This document shows positions 55,925 through 64,000 of a DNA stretch of 64,000 bases, one piece after another. A model generated the notes under the pieces. The model had not been told where the DNA came from. It did no database searches and saw only the letters and a program-made list of their open reading frames with translations. A program made the translations under genes and the position numbers. Where the stretch lies: NCBI GenBank assembly GCA_002344795.1, contig DDUM01000053.1:5211-69210 (forward strand), read 5' to 3'. The first letter of the stretch is position 1. The number at the start of each line of letters is the position of its first letter. This stretch comes from Flammeovirgaceae bacterium UBA2338 (GTDB lineage Bacteria > Bacteroidota > Bacteroidia > Cytophagales > Cyclobacteriaceae).

Positions 55925-56382
55925 ACCTCAAAAGAATGAATAGAGTTTATTTATATGAAAAGCGGGTCTTGATTGACCAAACCATGGAATATGCTCAAAT
56001 TTTAATTCGAAACTACCTCTACTATTAAGTAAGGAGTTCTTATTGGACTTTTTTTTGAATAGTATCATCTGCATAGCAGTAGTTTGAAAAATCGAGACAC
56101 CTACTCTAGTTGTTTAGCAAAACATCTGGATGGTTGTTCTATTAGCTATAAAGTTCAAATCAACTCCAATGAATTGTCCCCCTTTCGTCATAATGATTAC
56201 ATCAAATGAGTTATTAAATCGAAGAAATTAGTACTTTTAACAAATTCCAACTCGTAAAATAGGTGCGAAACACTCAATTATTATGTACATATAAGTGTAA
56301 ATATAGACATATCTGTCTAATATTTAATTTATTTCAACTATTTTATTCTGGGTAATTTTGGACAAGAAACTCCTGTGAAATA
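55925..56382. other. Divergent intergenic region between transposon operon and XRE gene
   Basis: These 458 A+T-rich bases contain no convincing gene. Near the right side AGACATATCTGTCT (56305-56318) and ATGTACAT (56283-56290) are small palindromes suited to the adjacent XRE regulator. Confidence 0.45.
56305..56318. promoter_or_regulatory. Palindrome upstream of the first XRE regulator
   Basis: AGACA and TGTCT arms around TATC, 65 bases before the GTG start; a second palindrome ATGTACAT lies 15 bases to the left. It could be the autoregulatory operator of the XRE gene or of the divergent transposase operon. Confidence 0.35.
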
Positions 56383-56733
56383 GTGAAATCAATAAAAAAT
56401 ACAGATTCTTTTGGCAAAAGGTTAAGAAACGCTCGCTTGCATATTGGTCTATCTCAAAACGATCTTGCTGAACAGCTTAATACTTCAAATAAAATGATCA
56501 GTCGATATGAAAGAGATGAGGTGAAGCCATCGATCGAAGTAGCCCTGAAACTGGCTAAAATTCTTAATACTTCTGTTGGCTTCCTATTGGGTGAAGTCAA
56601 ATTTCCTGAGGATCCTGAACTGGAATCAATTCTTCGCGGGATTCTTAATATTCCTGAGAACGAACAGACAAAAATAAAAAATACACTTGTTTCCCTATTG
56701 AAGGTCACTCATGCCGAGTTAATCAGTAAATGA
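56383..56733 (+). CDS. XRE-family transcriptional regulator
   Basis: A 116-aa product from a GTG start. The HTH_3 domain covers residues 10-65 (FGKRLRNARLHIGLSQNDLAEQLNTSNKMISRYERDEVKPSIEVALKLAKIL), followed by a helical C-terminal extension probably used for dimerisation. It is divergent from the transposition genes and so may repress them. It is separate from the next XRE gene by 124 bases. Confidence 0.9.
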   Translation: MKSIKNTDSFGKRLRNARLHIGLSQNDLAEQLNTSNKMISRYERDEVKPSIEVALKLAKILNTSVGFLLGEVKFPEDPELESILRGILNIPENEQTKIKNTLVSLLKVTHAELISK

Positions 56734-56857
56734 GTTCCATTTTGTATTTACAATAGACAATTATTCTTCATCGAAACTCCTTAATCCGGGCATCTCTAGG
56801 ATGGGTTACATAATTGTTGAACCCTACGAATTACTTTAATTACTTCTTTTGATTTGA

Positions 56858-57091
56858 ATGGCAATCAGATCAAGGCAGAGTTTCGCGAAATTATTTGGTA
56901 AACGCGTTAGGGAAATAAGAGAATCACGCAAAATAAGTCTAAAGCATTTTGAAGCTTTGGAAAACTCTTTTAGTAGAAATGCGCTGTCAGATATTGAAAC
57001 TGGAAAAAAGGTACCTAATTTGTATACTGTCTATAGGATTTCAATTGTTCTAAAGGTACCTATTGAAAAATTGCTTAATGGTCTTACTTAG
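56858..57091 (+). CDS. Small XRE-family regulator
   Basis: A 77-aa single HTH domain: FAKLFGKRVREIRESRKISLKHFEALENSFSRNALSDIETGKKVPNLYTVYRISIVLKVP. The phage-repressor-like layout suggests it controls the mobile genes around it, possibly the integrase. Its stop overlaps the end of the convergent small gene by eight bases. Confidence 0.85.
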   Translation: MAIRSRQSFAKLFGKRVREIRESRKISLKHFEALENSFSRNALSDIETGKKVPNLYTVYRISIVLKVPIEKLLNGLT

Positions 57092-57314
57092 TTTTCTTAG
57101 GTGTATAGGGTTCAATAAATCGAATTGCCTCCGGCTCTAGCAGTTTAATACTCCCATCCATAAACTCAACCAGGGCATACGTTTTGGTCAGGTAATGACT
57201 TCCTTCGGTATTATAGAAGGGTTCGCGGCACCAACTATGAAAGAACCCCTTTGATCCAAATTTAATATCTGGGATTCCCATGTTGACCTCAATTGATCTA
57301 AGTTTCTTTTCCAT
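57084..57314 (-). CDS. Small protein of unknown function in the mobile region
   Basis: I choose ATG 57314 (frame open to 57371), giving about 76 aa starting MEKKLRSIEVNMG. It has conserved-looking Trp/Cys/aromatic residues (FFHSWCREPFYNTEGSHYLTKTYALVEFMDGSI) and ends in a basic tail. No domain is recognised. It is oriented against the XRE gene and away from the integrase. Confidence 0.6.
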   Translation of the reverse strand: MEKKLRSIEVNMGIPDIKFGSKGFFHSWCREPFYNTEGSHYLTKTYALVEFMDGSIKLLEPEAIRFIEPYTPKKTK

Positions 57315-57494
57315 ATGGAATAGATTGTATATGGGGTTATATAAAAATATAACCTTATTTCTAATTTTCAAAATTGATATCTGACCTAAATATTATTGAT
57401 TTGGGCCTTTTCACTTTTCAGCCTATAATTTAAATTTTAAACACTGTATTCATTTTCTAGGATTGACTTCTTATTGTGCTTGACAAAAAATATA

Positions 57495-57516
57495 ATTTAT
57501 TTACTTATAAATAAAT
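57495..57516. promoter_or_regulatory. Palindromic site upstream of the integrase
   Basis: An imperfect palindrome with ATTTAT and ATAAAT ends (57495-57500 and 57511-57516) and A+T-rich centre, 52 bases before the integrase start. It could be a repressor operator or a recombinase-binding site. Confidence 0.3.
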
Positions 57517-57567
57517 GTACATTTATAATATTTAGTAATTCATTTTTTGTAAAACCCTCCTCTCAAC

Positions 57568-58776
57568 ATGTTAGATTTTATGAGCAAAATTGTTAAAGTA
57601 GATAGGGAGATATCCAAATCAATACCAAGGGCATCACAAGTACTTATAGATTACGAGTATTGGATAAAAAGGAAGTATCAGGTTAGCGGTGCCTATCTTA
57701 CCAATGCCAAATCGTTCCTTAAAACTTATGAGGAAAATGGGAATGTACAGTCTCAATTAGCCGACTATATCTATGAAAGAAATGCCTCCCTCCGTTCTAT
57801 CCTTAACAGATTTCTTAGGTTCGTGGAATCAAAGAATTTTTCATTCTTGATAAATGATCTAAACGAGCCTAAGCTTCCTGTCTCAAATCTGTACGTAAAA
57901 ATCTTCCTGGCTTCAGCTCAGGATAGGCTTCGATCTAGTGGTAGTATGTCCATTTATGCGACCATCCTTAATGGCTACTTTTTATCCATAAAGGATGACA
58001 TCAGTCGAATTAATAAGAGAACAGGTGCTAAATACATCCTCTCCCCTGCATTGTCTGACTACACTAAAAGGCTTTATAAGTCTGTTTTGAAGGCTTTTTG
58101 TGAATGGGCCCTCTCCTATCATACTGCTATTACTTCCGATCTGTCTAGGGAGGAAAAGATGATTAAACGGGGTCTAAAAAGGATAAGTAATCAATCGTTA
58201 AGGGAGATTATCAATTTGAAAGTAGTACTACCAAGAAGTTTAACCACGACTTATCACAAGGATAGTCTTACATCTAAGCAAAGGGACAGATTACTCAAGC
58301 TTGCAAAAGAACCCCGAGATCGTTCCATCCTTTCATTAATGGCTTGGAATGGCCTAAGGTCTATTGAAGTATTAAGACTCAATGTTGGTGACGTTAAGAT
58401 GTCACAAGGTAAAATCGCCATTTGGGGAAAAGGTAAAAGTGAAAAATCGAAAGACACTATTAAACTATCTTCAGTCTGTAAGAGAGAAATCACTAAGTAT
58501 TTGAAAAAAGTAAAAGTTAAGAGAGGAAGGTTGTTTCCTGATTTGGACCGAGCAAATTTGGACCTGCTTATTAATAGCTACTTTAAAAGGCTAAGAGTAA
58601 AAGGTAAATTTACTCCTCATAGCCTCAGGCACACGGCTGGTCAACTCATGTATGAGAAACGAATTCCTCTTGAGTTAGTACAAAAAACGCTTCGTCATGC
58701 AGATATGCGGACAACTATGATGTATGCACAAAAGGCAATTGACCGAAGCTATTTTAAAAGACTCAAGCGATTTTAA
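57568..58776 (+). CDS. Tyrosine recombinase/integrase
   Basis: A 402-aa product with an N-terminal SAM-like core-binding domain (residues 20-120) and a catalytic domain with R264 (WNGLRSIEVLRL), Lys in the GKGKSEKSKD hairpin, H351-x-x-R354 (HSLRHTAG), H377 (LRHADM) and nucleophile Y386 (MMYAQ). All are intact, so it can catalyse site-specific integration and excision. It lies at the right edge of the A+T-rich island and ends eight bases before the convergent chromosomal-type gene, as integrases of genomic islands often do. A start 12 bases later (ATG 57580) is also possible. Confidence 0.93.
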   Translation: MLDFMSKIVKVDREISKSIPRASQVLIDYEYWIKRKYQVSGAYLTNAKSFLKTYEENGNVQSQLADYIYERNASLRSILNRFLRFVESKNFSFLINDLNEPKLPVSNLYVKIFLASAQDRLRSSGSMSIYATILNGYFLSIKDDISRINKRTGAKYILSPALSDYTKRLYKSVLKAFCEWALSYHTAITSDLSREEKMIKRGLKRISNQSLREIINLKVVLPRSLTTTYHKDSLTSKQRDRLLKLAKEPRDRSILSLMAWNGLRSIEVLRLNVGDVKMSQGKIAIWGKGKSEKSKDTIKLSSVCKREITKYLKKVKVKRGRLFPDLDRANLDLLINSYFKRLRVKGKFTPHSLRHTAGQLMYEKRIPLELVQKTLRHADMRTTMMYAQKAIDRSYFKRLKRF

Positions 58777-58784
58777 AGTATTTA

Positions 58785-59789
58785 TTACTTAATGAGTTTT
58801 TTCAAAGCATCGATCTCTTCCTGTTGGCGGATGAGGTGAAGGGTGAGTTCCTCCACTTTCTTTAGTAATAGCTTATTCATCTCTCCTAACATCACCCCAT
58901 TGGCTTCCACTTCTATGGCCGATGGCATTTCGGGAAGGTGTTGGTTTTGTTCAATGAAGTGCTTTACCTCTTTTAAGGGTTGAAGATTGTAGTCATTAGC
59001 AAAAACGTAATCCGGCCAGCCGGTAAGGTCTACTTTTACTTCTTTGGCATGCACAGCGCCATTAACAGAAAGTTTGGCATCAGGGGTTTGTGTTCCAATA
59101 CCCACATTACCGCCATTACTACCATCGTTGATAATCAAATTACTTGATCCACCCGATCTAATGTAAAAAACTCCACCAGAATGAATCAAGCTATTGTAAT
59201 CAAACTTTAAAACATTTGAGCCGGCTACATCCTTAAGGTATAATGAAGGATAGCCGCTGCTACTATTTTGAAGAAGCACATCACCATTTGAGATATGCAA
59301 CTTTGCTGATGGGTTTGAGTTTCCAATTCCAAAATTCCCACTTTTAAGTGCAACCTGGGCATCAACACCACCGGAGCCTAAATAGATGTCATCATTTGCC
59401 AGGAAGTACAAACTATTGGTTCCCCATATATTACCATTGTCACCACTGAACTTTAGCTCATAGCCATTGTTGGCAGCTATGTCCAGCTTAGCTCCAGGGG
59501 AAGTAGTGCCGATTCCCACATTCCCTCCTGAAAGCCCTAAATAAATATTGGGTGAGGCAAATGGCAGCCGAAGTCTTGGTGTTGCATCCCCTTCACCACT
59601 AACTGCAGTGGACTGAATATTAAAGTCATGGGTATTATTGTCGGAATATAAATAGTATTGTACACTCCCGCTATTTAGTATGCGGAATCCAGCTTCTTGT
59701 GAAGCCGCAGTTTTACTCGCGTCAATCCAATTTTGGGAATAGGAAATTGATGTAATTAGTAGAAACGCAAACCCTAATAAAGTTTTCAT
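58785..59789 (-). CDS. Exported fibre-like protein with C-terminal coiled coil
   Basis: A 334-aa product with a signal peptide ending at SYSQ. It contains the GNVGIGTxxPxAKL motif three times (around residues 90-105, 150-165 and 225-240), the repeat of phage-tail-fibre-like exported proteins in Bacteroidota, and ends in a coiled coil (EMNKLLLKKVEELTLHLIRQQEEIDALKKLIK). The segment VFANDYNLQPLKEVKHFIEQNQHLPEMPSA before it is the usual companion motif. It is probably a trimeric surface fibre of unknown role. It is immediately downstream (5 bases) of the next gene on the same strand. Confidence 0.78.
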   Translation of the reverse strand: MKTLLGFAFLLITSISYSQNWIDASKTAASQEAGFRILNSGSVQYYLYSDNNTHDFNIQSTAVSGEGDATPRLRLPFASPNIYLGLSGGNVGIGTTSPGAKLDIAANNGYELKFSGDNGNIWGTNSLYFLANDDIYLGSGGVDAQVALKSGNFGIGNSNPSAKLHISNGDVLLQNSSSGYPSLYLKDVAGSNVLKFDYNSLIHSGGVFYIRSGGSSNLIINDGSNGGNVGIGTQTPDAKLSVNGAVHAKEVKVDLTGWPDYVFANDYNLQPLKEVKHFIEQNQHLPEMPSAIEVEANGVMLGEMNKLLLKKVEELTLHLIRQQEEIDALKKLIK

Positions 59790-59794
59790 AATGT

Positions 59795-61540
59795 TTACTC
59801 TTTAGTTTTTTTCTTGTCTTTTTTCTTTTGTGGGAACTCAAAGCCTGTTCGTACGATCAAGCGGTCTGCATAAGGGCTGTTGTCATGGTCATCATAAATA
59901 TTGTAGAGGAACTGGAAATTACCTTTCACCTTTTTCATGAATTGATACTCTTTTTTCAAACCAACAAAAGCACTCCATACCCAAGCACGAGCTCCCTCGG
60001 TTGCAGGAGTTACTAAACCAAGTGGTGGTACGAAGGCATTCATTTTCTCTATGTCCGCGCGCACAGCAAATCCTTTGGCAAATTTATACTCTCCATATAC
60101 CCTAGGACCGTAGATGCGTTCCTCGTGAAATGTTTTAAACCCTTTGCCCACGGACCAGCGGTAGTTCCAACCCAACCCGGCATTTACTCTACCTCCAATA
60201 CGATAGCCCAACACCGGATTGAAATCGATGAGCCAATGATCCGAAGTTTGTATTTGCAATATCAATCCCGGCACCAGGCGCTCGATCAATGGTTTGTCTT
60301 TCATGGGATTGGGTGGGTGCTTTTTTAGGTCTTTAATACTCTTCACACTCCCGTACTTTTGTTTTATTGATGCCACCTGCTGCATAGCTGCCTTTAGCTG
60401 TTCGGTCTGACTAGCAAAATGATCCACAGCGCGTTTCTTCGCTTTTTCAACTGCCATCTTTTTCATTGCTTCAGGATCATTGCCACTTTCAATTATCTCT
60501 TTCATTTCATCAATTGATCCCATTTCCTGTTGCATACCCTGAACCTGATCCAACTCTCCAACTTTTCCTTCCAAGGCCTTAGGCGCAGCCTCCATATTGC
60601 CAATACCGCCCTCCTTAATGTTCTTCACTTCATCACCGTATGTTTTCATCTCTCCTGTAACATTGCCAACCTCACCCATTGATTGTTTTACCTTGTTCAA
60701 TTCGTCTATGTTGGTAAGGTTGCCTAATTCTGTTTGTGGTAATGATCCGACATCTTTCAAAGGATCGGCTACGCCTCCAATACTTCCTACATCAGTACCG
60801 GGCATATTCATATTTCCCATAGGATCATTTATACCACCATTCGGAACATCTGGCACGGATACACCTGGAATACCTGGCGTATTTAATTCCGGATTCGCAA
60901 TTCCTGGAATACTTACCTGACTGGGAAGATTGGCTCCACTCCCCCCTTCCTTGTTCATGAGGTTAAGTTTTTCATTGATGGCCTGTCCCACTTTGTTTCC
61001 CGGCTCCATGATCTTTTGTTGCAGACCAGCCACCTTACTTTCCACTTTATTGATTTCTTTAAACGGCCCCATTTGTTGAAGGCTATCCAACTTCCGCGTG
61101 TATTTGTCTATGGGTTGACCAATTCGGTTAAGACTGTCAATTTGGAGTGTTAATTTATTTCTTAGTGAGTCTAGCTTACCCGTATACTTATGCTCATTGG
61201 GGCTAAGCGAATCGGTGAGATGATTGATTTTGTTGGATAGTTTTTCAGTACTACTGAGTACACCCTCCACTTTACTTTGAACGGAGTCTAGCCTTGCCTC
61301 CTTATCTGAAATAAGGCTATCCAGGCGGTTGTTTAAGGAATCCAGTTTTACTTCCGTTTCTAATATTTGATCATCGATTTTGAGGGTGGTTGTGTCCGTC
61401 TGGGCCTGGGATTGGATAGAAAAAATAAGGATACTGAGAAGGCTCAGGAGCCAATATAGCCCTTTGACCCTGGCGCTACCGGCTCCTTGAAAATCGGGTA
61501 TTTTGCTTGACAGACGAACCTTCACCTTACTAAGGTACAT
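59795..61540 (-). CDS. Exported coiled-coil protein with beta-barrel-like C-terminus
   Basis: A 581-aa product with an internal signal segment (about residues 28-46, ending at SQA). Residues 50-180 are coiled coil (LDSLNNRLDSLISDKEARLDS), 190-270 are rich in Pro/Gly repeats (VSIPGIANPELNTPGIPGVS), 280-420 are helical and the last 160 residues alternate hydrophobic strands (LGYRIGGRVNAGLGWNYRWSVG, VYGEYKFAKGFAVRAD) that look like an outer-membrane barrel or its fragment. It is 5 bases upstream of the fibre-like gene, so both may be made together at the cell surface. Confidence 0.72.
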   Translation of the reverse strand: MYLSKVKVRLSSKIPDFQGAGSARVKGLYWLLSLLSILIFSIQSQAQTDTTTLKIDDQILETEVKLDSLNNRLDSLISDKEARLDSVQSKVEGVLSSTEKLSNKINHLTDSLSPNEHKYTGKLDSLRNKLTLQIDSLNRIGQPIDKYTRKLDSLQQMGPFKEINKVESKVAGLQQKIMEPGNKVGQAINEKLNLMNKEGGSGANLPSQVSIPGIANPELNTPGIPGVSVPDVPNGGINDPMGNMNMPGTDVGSIGGVADPLKDVGSLPQTELGNLTNIDELNKVKQSMGEVGNVTGEMKTYGDEVKNIKEGGIGNMEAAPKALEGKVGELDQVQGMQQEMGSIDEMKEIIESGNDPEAMKKMAVEKAKKRAVDHFASQTEQLKAAMQQVASIKQKYGSVKSIKDLKKHPPNPMKDKPLIERLVPGLILQIQTSDHWLIDFNPVLGYRIGGRVNAGLGWNYRWSVGKGFKTFHEERIYGPRVYGEYKFAKGFAVRADIEKMNAFVPPLGLVTPATEGARAWVWSAFVGLKKEYQFMKKVKGNFQFLYNIYDDHDNSPYADRLIVRTGFEFPQKKKDKKKTKE

Positions 61541-61560
61541 GGGGCAATATTGATCTACAA

Positions 61561-61576
61561 TAGGGGTATTCCCCTA
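61561..61576. promoter_or_regulatory. Short palindrome upstream of the coiled-coil gene
   Basis: TAGGGG and CCCCTA arms surround TATT, 20 bases before the start of the minus-strand gene. Its location suits an operator or a 5' leader hairpin. Confidence 0.35.
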
Positions 61577-61805
61577 GATTCAGTACTAGTTATTGGTGGT
61601 TAGTTTTTTGGTATGGAACTAGATTAAAGTGCATTTTGTCTCCTACTGGCCTAATCTTCTTTTTAATTCTCCGCAGTGTCTCTCGAAGAGGACGCTGCGG
61701 CTTACACATCTTTACTCAATTTTCCGGTCAGGTCGATATCTTCCAATTCATCATAGCTTGTACTGGATAAATCATACTCCTCCGCTTCGGGACCCTATTT
61801 CTCAC

Positions 61806-61830
61806 GCTGTCCTGAGTTTGCAACTCAGGA
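61806..61830 (+). repeat. REP palindrome, left
   Basis: CCTGAGTT (61811-61818) and AACTCAGG (61822-61829) form a hairpin with a TGC loop. The 25 bases are the exact reverse complement of 62488-62512. Confidence 0.85.
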
Positions 61831-61835
61831 CTCAT

Positions 61836-62393
61836 TCACTCCAAAAACTCAATCTCTAACAAACCAACACGCTTGCCTTCATAATAATCTCTTGCACTGC
61901 TGTACAGGTACTCTTCTGCTTTTTCAACCACTCCGGCTTCGACCGGATTATTATGAATATACTCCAATTTTTGGTTCGTGAATTCGGAACCAAACAACTC
62001 TTTAGGCTGATTATCCTGCCTCCAAAACTGGTATGTTTTATTTCGGCTATTTTGTGCTCCTGCTTTTCTGAATATTTCCAGCATCCATTCTTTACGGCTT
62101 TCACCTGGATGATTCGAAATAGCTCTAATTATTTCTTTGGAAGTAAACTTTTTGAAATCTCTTAGTATTTCACTTGTATCATTATTCTTAGCTGAAACAA
62201 TTAAATGAACATGGTTACTCATTACACACCAGCTATAGACCACAAGTCCTCTTGACTTCTGGCAATGCTTTAAACTTTCAATAAGAATGTCTTTATATTC
62301 TTTACGAGTAAATACATCTACCCACTCCACTACGGCAAAGGTTATAAAATGAATGCCTTCTTTGTTCCTTATTTTGTAGCCTCCATCAGACAT
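61836..62393 (-). CDS. REP-associated tyrosine transposase (Y1/IS200-like)
   Basis: A 185-aa product with the HUH motif H61-V-H63 in MSNHVHLIV and the nucleophilic Tyr145 in LEYIHNNPVEAG, both diagnostic of RAYT/Y1 enzymes. These nick single-stranded REP hairpins and catalyse strand transfer. The flanking palindromes at 61806-61830 and 62488-62512 are the probable substrates. The length is normal and no frame damage is seen, so the enzyme may be functional. Confidence 0.92.
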   Translation of the reverse strand: MSDGGYKIRNKEGIHFITFAVVEWVDVFTRKEYKDILIESLKHCQKSRGLVVYSWCVMSNHVHLIVSAKNNDTSEILRDFKKFTSKEIIRAISNHPGESRKEWMLEIFRKAGAQNSRNKTYQFWRQDNQPKELFGSEFTNQKLEYIHNNPVEAGVVEKAEEYLYSSARDYYEGKRVGLLEIEFLE

Positions 62394-62487
62394 GATGTAA
62401 TGATAGCAAAAAGGCTAATTAGAAAAAATGAATCAGGTTGCAAACTAGACTAGGTACATAGATATATTCTTAACATAGAATTATATG

Positions 62488-62512
62488 TCCTGAGTTGCAA
62501 ACTCAGGACAGC
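62488..62512 (+). repeat. REP palindrome, right
   Basis: CCTGAGTT and AACTCAGG around GCA; it mirrors the left palindrome on the other side of the RAYT gene and is followed by a second match to the left end (62517-62538). Confidence 0.85.
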
Positions 62513-62550
62513 TTAGGACACTCTGCAGAGAATTAAAATGAATTTTCGAA

Positions 62551-63054
62551 CTAATCAACGGAAGTAATAATATTGCAATTAGGTAAGTTTTGCTTTAAAA
62601 AAACAACATCTTTCTCATCGAATTTATTTCCAGCAATTACCAATTTTTTCAAATTCTTAAGCGTAATAAAAGCTTTACTTATTTGGATATCACATCCAAT
62701 AATTGATAAAACCTCTAATTGACTCATTCCAAAAAAGCAATCAGGTAGCTCTATAGACTTATTTCTACTTAAAAGTAAAACTTTCAAATTCGACAGATTG
62801 CATACATTTGAGTCCAGTTTCACCAAATTATTATCATTGAGATTTAAGTACACCAAGTGATCCAGTTTATTTTTTTCTATTGGAAATCTAACTAACTCCC
62901 TACTAGACAAGTCTAACCCTTCAACAACATTACTTTCAATACCTTTATCAATATTTCTGTAAACGATAATTTTTTTTCCCTCATAGATGTATTGTTCTTG
63001 ACTACAGCCATTAATTAAACATAGTAACAATAACAGACTAATAATATTATTCAT
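62551..63054 (-). CDS. Leucine-rich repeat lipoprotein, candidate immunity protein
   Basis: A 167-aa product with lipobox INGC. After a short domain it carries about four LRR units (LDHLVYLNLNDNNLVKLD, LSNLKVLLLSRNKSIELP, MSQLEVLSIIGCDIQIS, LKNLKKLVIAGNKFDEKD). LRRs bind proteins. It starts 2 bases after the stop of the RHS gene upstream, the position usually taken by an immunity gene that protects from the toxin domain. The periplasmic lipoprotein location would suit defence against an incoming effector. This role is inference from position only. Confidence 0.75.
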   Translation of the reverse strand: MNNIISLLLLLCLINGCSQEQYIYEGKKIIVYRNIDKGIESNVVEGLDLSSRELVRFPIEKNKLDHLVYLNLNDNNLVKLDSNVCNLSNLKVLLLSRNKSIELPDCFFGMSQLEVLSIIGCDIQISKAFITLKNLKKLVIAGNKFDEKDVVFLKQNLPNCNIITSVD

Positions 63055-63056
63055 AT

Positions 63057-64000
63057 TTAGTTCTTTAATAATTGCTTTAAAAAAGAAGGAACCTTATCTG
63101 TAAGTCTTCTGCGTCTATATATTCCAGTTTGATCTTTTTGCCAACTTAAAGCTGCTGGATAAAATCCAGCAGCACTTTTAGATCTAAACGCCTGAACTCC
63201 AAATGCTCTAGCCTTTGAATCATTACTGTAGGCACTAATCTTTCTTCCAGATTCATTTTCTATTTGGCCAACAATAGCTTTCGCAGTAAATTCATCATTA
63301 CCACCAGGTAAATCCACATTTAAATTTGAGCCATTTGCTGTGGCCTCAGCACCAAATAATGCTGCATGAGTTGCCTCTTCTACGAACGTATCAAATGGGT
63401 TTTCCCTTATTTCATTTATCCCTTTTAAATCAATATTTAAAACACCACCAATTTCTGTCGCATCAGAAAAGTCGTTACTAATTTCAGGATGATTTATTCT
63501 TACTTCTTTTTCACCTGAGATTTCATTCCCATCAGGGCCAAATTTAGGTATTGTGCTTCTGGAATTTGATGTAAAAGTACCCAGCGCTCCTTCCTCTTTA
63601 TTTCCTTTTACAACTACTCGGCCTGCATCCTTACTCTTGAGAAATTTCACAATCGCCTTGCCTGTCTGTCCAGAACCTTTTAACTCCTTAAACATTTGTT
63701 TAAACTCCTTTCGATCCTCCTTACTTAGTTGAGAGTAATCAATTACCTGACCATTTGGATCAATTAGAACAATTGGGTTATTGGCTGTATATGTAAATGG
63801 GGAGAATTTGTAATATTTACTAGCCAATGGATCAACCGCCCCCCATCTTCCAATCTCTGGCATATACATCCTTGCCCCATAATCCATCCATCCAAGATCA
63901 AGTTCGTCTTGTAGTTCTTTGCCGTTGTACAAGTACTTATTTTCAACGCTATTCTCCCTACTGTAAGAGTTGAAAGTTAAACCGAATGGATAGTAATTAT
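63057..64000 (-). CDS. RHS repeat-core protein, C-terminal end with putative toxin domain (5' end outside window)
   Basis: The frame is open to the window edge and reads YYPFGLTFNSYSRENSVENKYLYNGKELQ, then DELDLGWMDYGARMYMPE, IGRWGAVDPLA and NPIVLIDPNGQ, the RHS-associated core that ends the RHS shell. The roughly 230 residues after it are the variable tail expected to be a toxin. They contain FVEEATHAALFG followed by GGNDEFTAKAIVGQIEN, which resembles a zinc metallopeptidase pattern (HExxH with a later E/EA) in which the first His is Glu. Such proteins are exported and deliver the tail into competitors. The TTG at 63932 is not the true start. Confidence 0.88.
   Translation of the reverse strand, partial: NYYPFGLTFNSYSRENSVENKYLYNGKELQDELDLGWMDYGARMYMPEIGRWGAVDPLASKYYKFSPFTYTANNPIVLIDPNGQVIDYSQLSKEDRKEFKQMFKELKGSGQTGKAIVKFLKSKDAGRVVVKGNKEEGALGTFTSNSRSTIPKFGPDGNEISGEKEVRINHPEISNDFSDATEIGGVLNIDLKGINEIRENPFDTFVEEATHAALFGAEATANGSNLNVDLPGGNDEFTAKAIVGQIENESGRKISAYSNDSKARAFGVQAFRSKSAAGFYPAALSWQKDQTGIYRRRRLTDKVPSFLKQLLKN

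Larger units (their letters stand above)
61661..62538. mobile_element. REP-associated tyrosine transposase unit bounded by inverted repeats
   Basis: Outer ends TTTTAATTCTCCGCAGTGTC (61661-61680) and the reverse complement GACACTCTGCAGAGAATTAA-like sequence (62517-62538) match with few differences. Inside them two palindromes, 61806-61830 and 62488-62512, are exact reverse complements of each other over 25 bases (TCCTGAGTTGCAAACTCAGG core). The transposase gene lies between. This arrangement of REP palindromes around a RAYT gene is expected for BIME-type elements. Confidence 0.8.

Noticed and set aside
52353..56180. TGAATTGTCC at 52353-52362 and 56171-56180 as ends of the Mu-like transposon
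   Set aside because: Both copies have the same orientation, whereas transposon ends should be inverted, and ten bases are too few to be significant in such A+T-rich DNA.

Overview
The window reads as a chromosomal segment of a Bacteroidota bacterium, most likely a Cytophagales-type lineage. This is inferred from gene content: histidine kinases with periplasmic TPR repeats paired with LuxR-type regulators, many Sec or lipoprotein signal peptides ending in A-x-Q or x-x-C, a WD40-caspase fusion, a VPS10/BNR giant secreted protein, an RHS core of the Bacteroidota type (GKELQDELDLGWMDYGARMY), and weak Shine-Dalgarno signals. No rRNA, tRNA or CRISPR array was seen.

Region 1 (1-25 kb) is mostly ordinary chromosome. 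It holds a convergent two-component pair (624-3385), secreted or periplasmic hydrolases (M20-like, VPS10/BNR, M13, S41), an AraC regulator beside a membrane-anchored DJ-1/PfpI protein, a transglutaminase-like lipoprotein gene broken by a one-base frameshift (13601-14952), an FUSC transporter-like protein, FetB, a PhnA/YjdM zinc-ribbon protein and tryptophanase.

Region 2 (25-36.3 kb) is a second signalling locus. A TPR histidine kinase and a LuxR response regulator flank three unrecognised secreted proteins. A short exported protein follows, then a gene coupled to it by an ATGA overlap that encodes an exported WD40-caspase protein with intact His/Cys dyad.

Region 3 (36.4-43.9 kb) carries a PAQR/HlyIII protein, an MDR oxidoreductase, a DUF4386 protein, a RelE/ParE toxin-antitoxin pair, and a two-gene unit of an M19-like dipeptidase (zinc ligands lost) plus an amidohydrolase lipoprotein.

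Region 4 (44.0-58.8 kb) is an accessory island, visibly A+T-richer than the genes to its left. It begins with a tightly overlapping five-gene operon: small HTH regulator, C5-cytosine methyltransferase, ParB-like protein, SNF2-type helicase, DUF3883/PD-(D/E)xK nuclease. This looks like a restriction-modification-type defence system that I do not recognise as a named one. It is followed by a 108-bp tandem repeat array, a 243-aa protein of unknown function, a 214-nt nested inverted repeat sharing a 15-mer with the array, a Mu/TniA-like transposase operon with a degenerate MuB-like ATPase, two XRE regulators and a tyrosine recombinase.

Region 5 (58.8-64 kb) has two secreted structural proteins, a REP-associated tyrosine transposase bounded by matching palindromes, and the C-terminal end of an RHS effector-like gene with a small LRR lipoprotein 2 bp behind it, a possible toxin-immunity arrangement.
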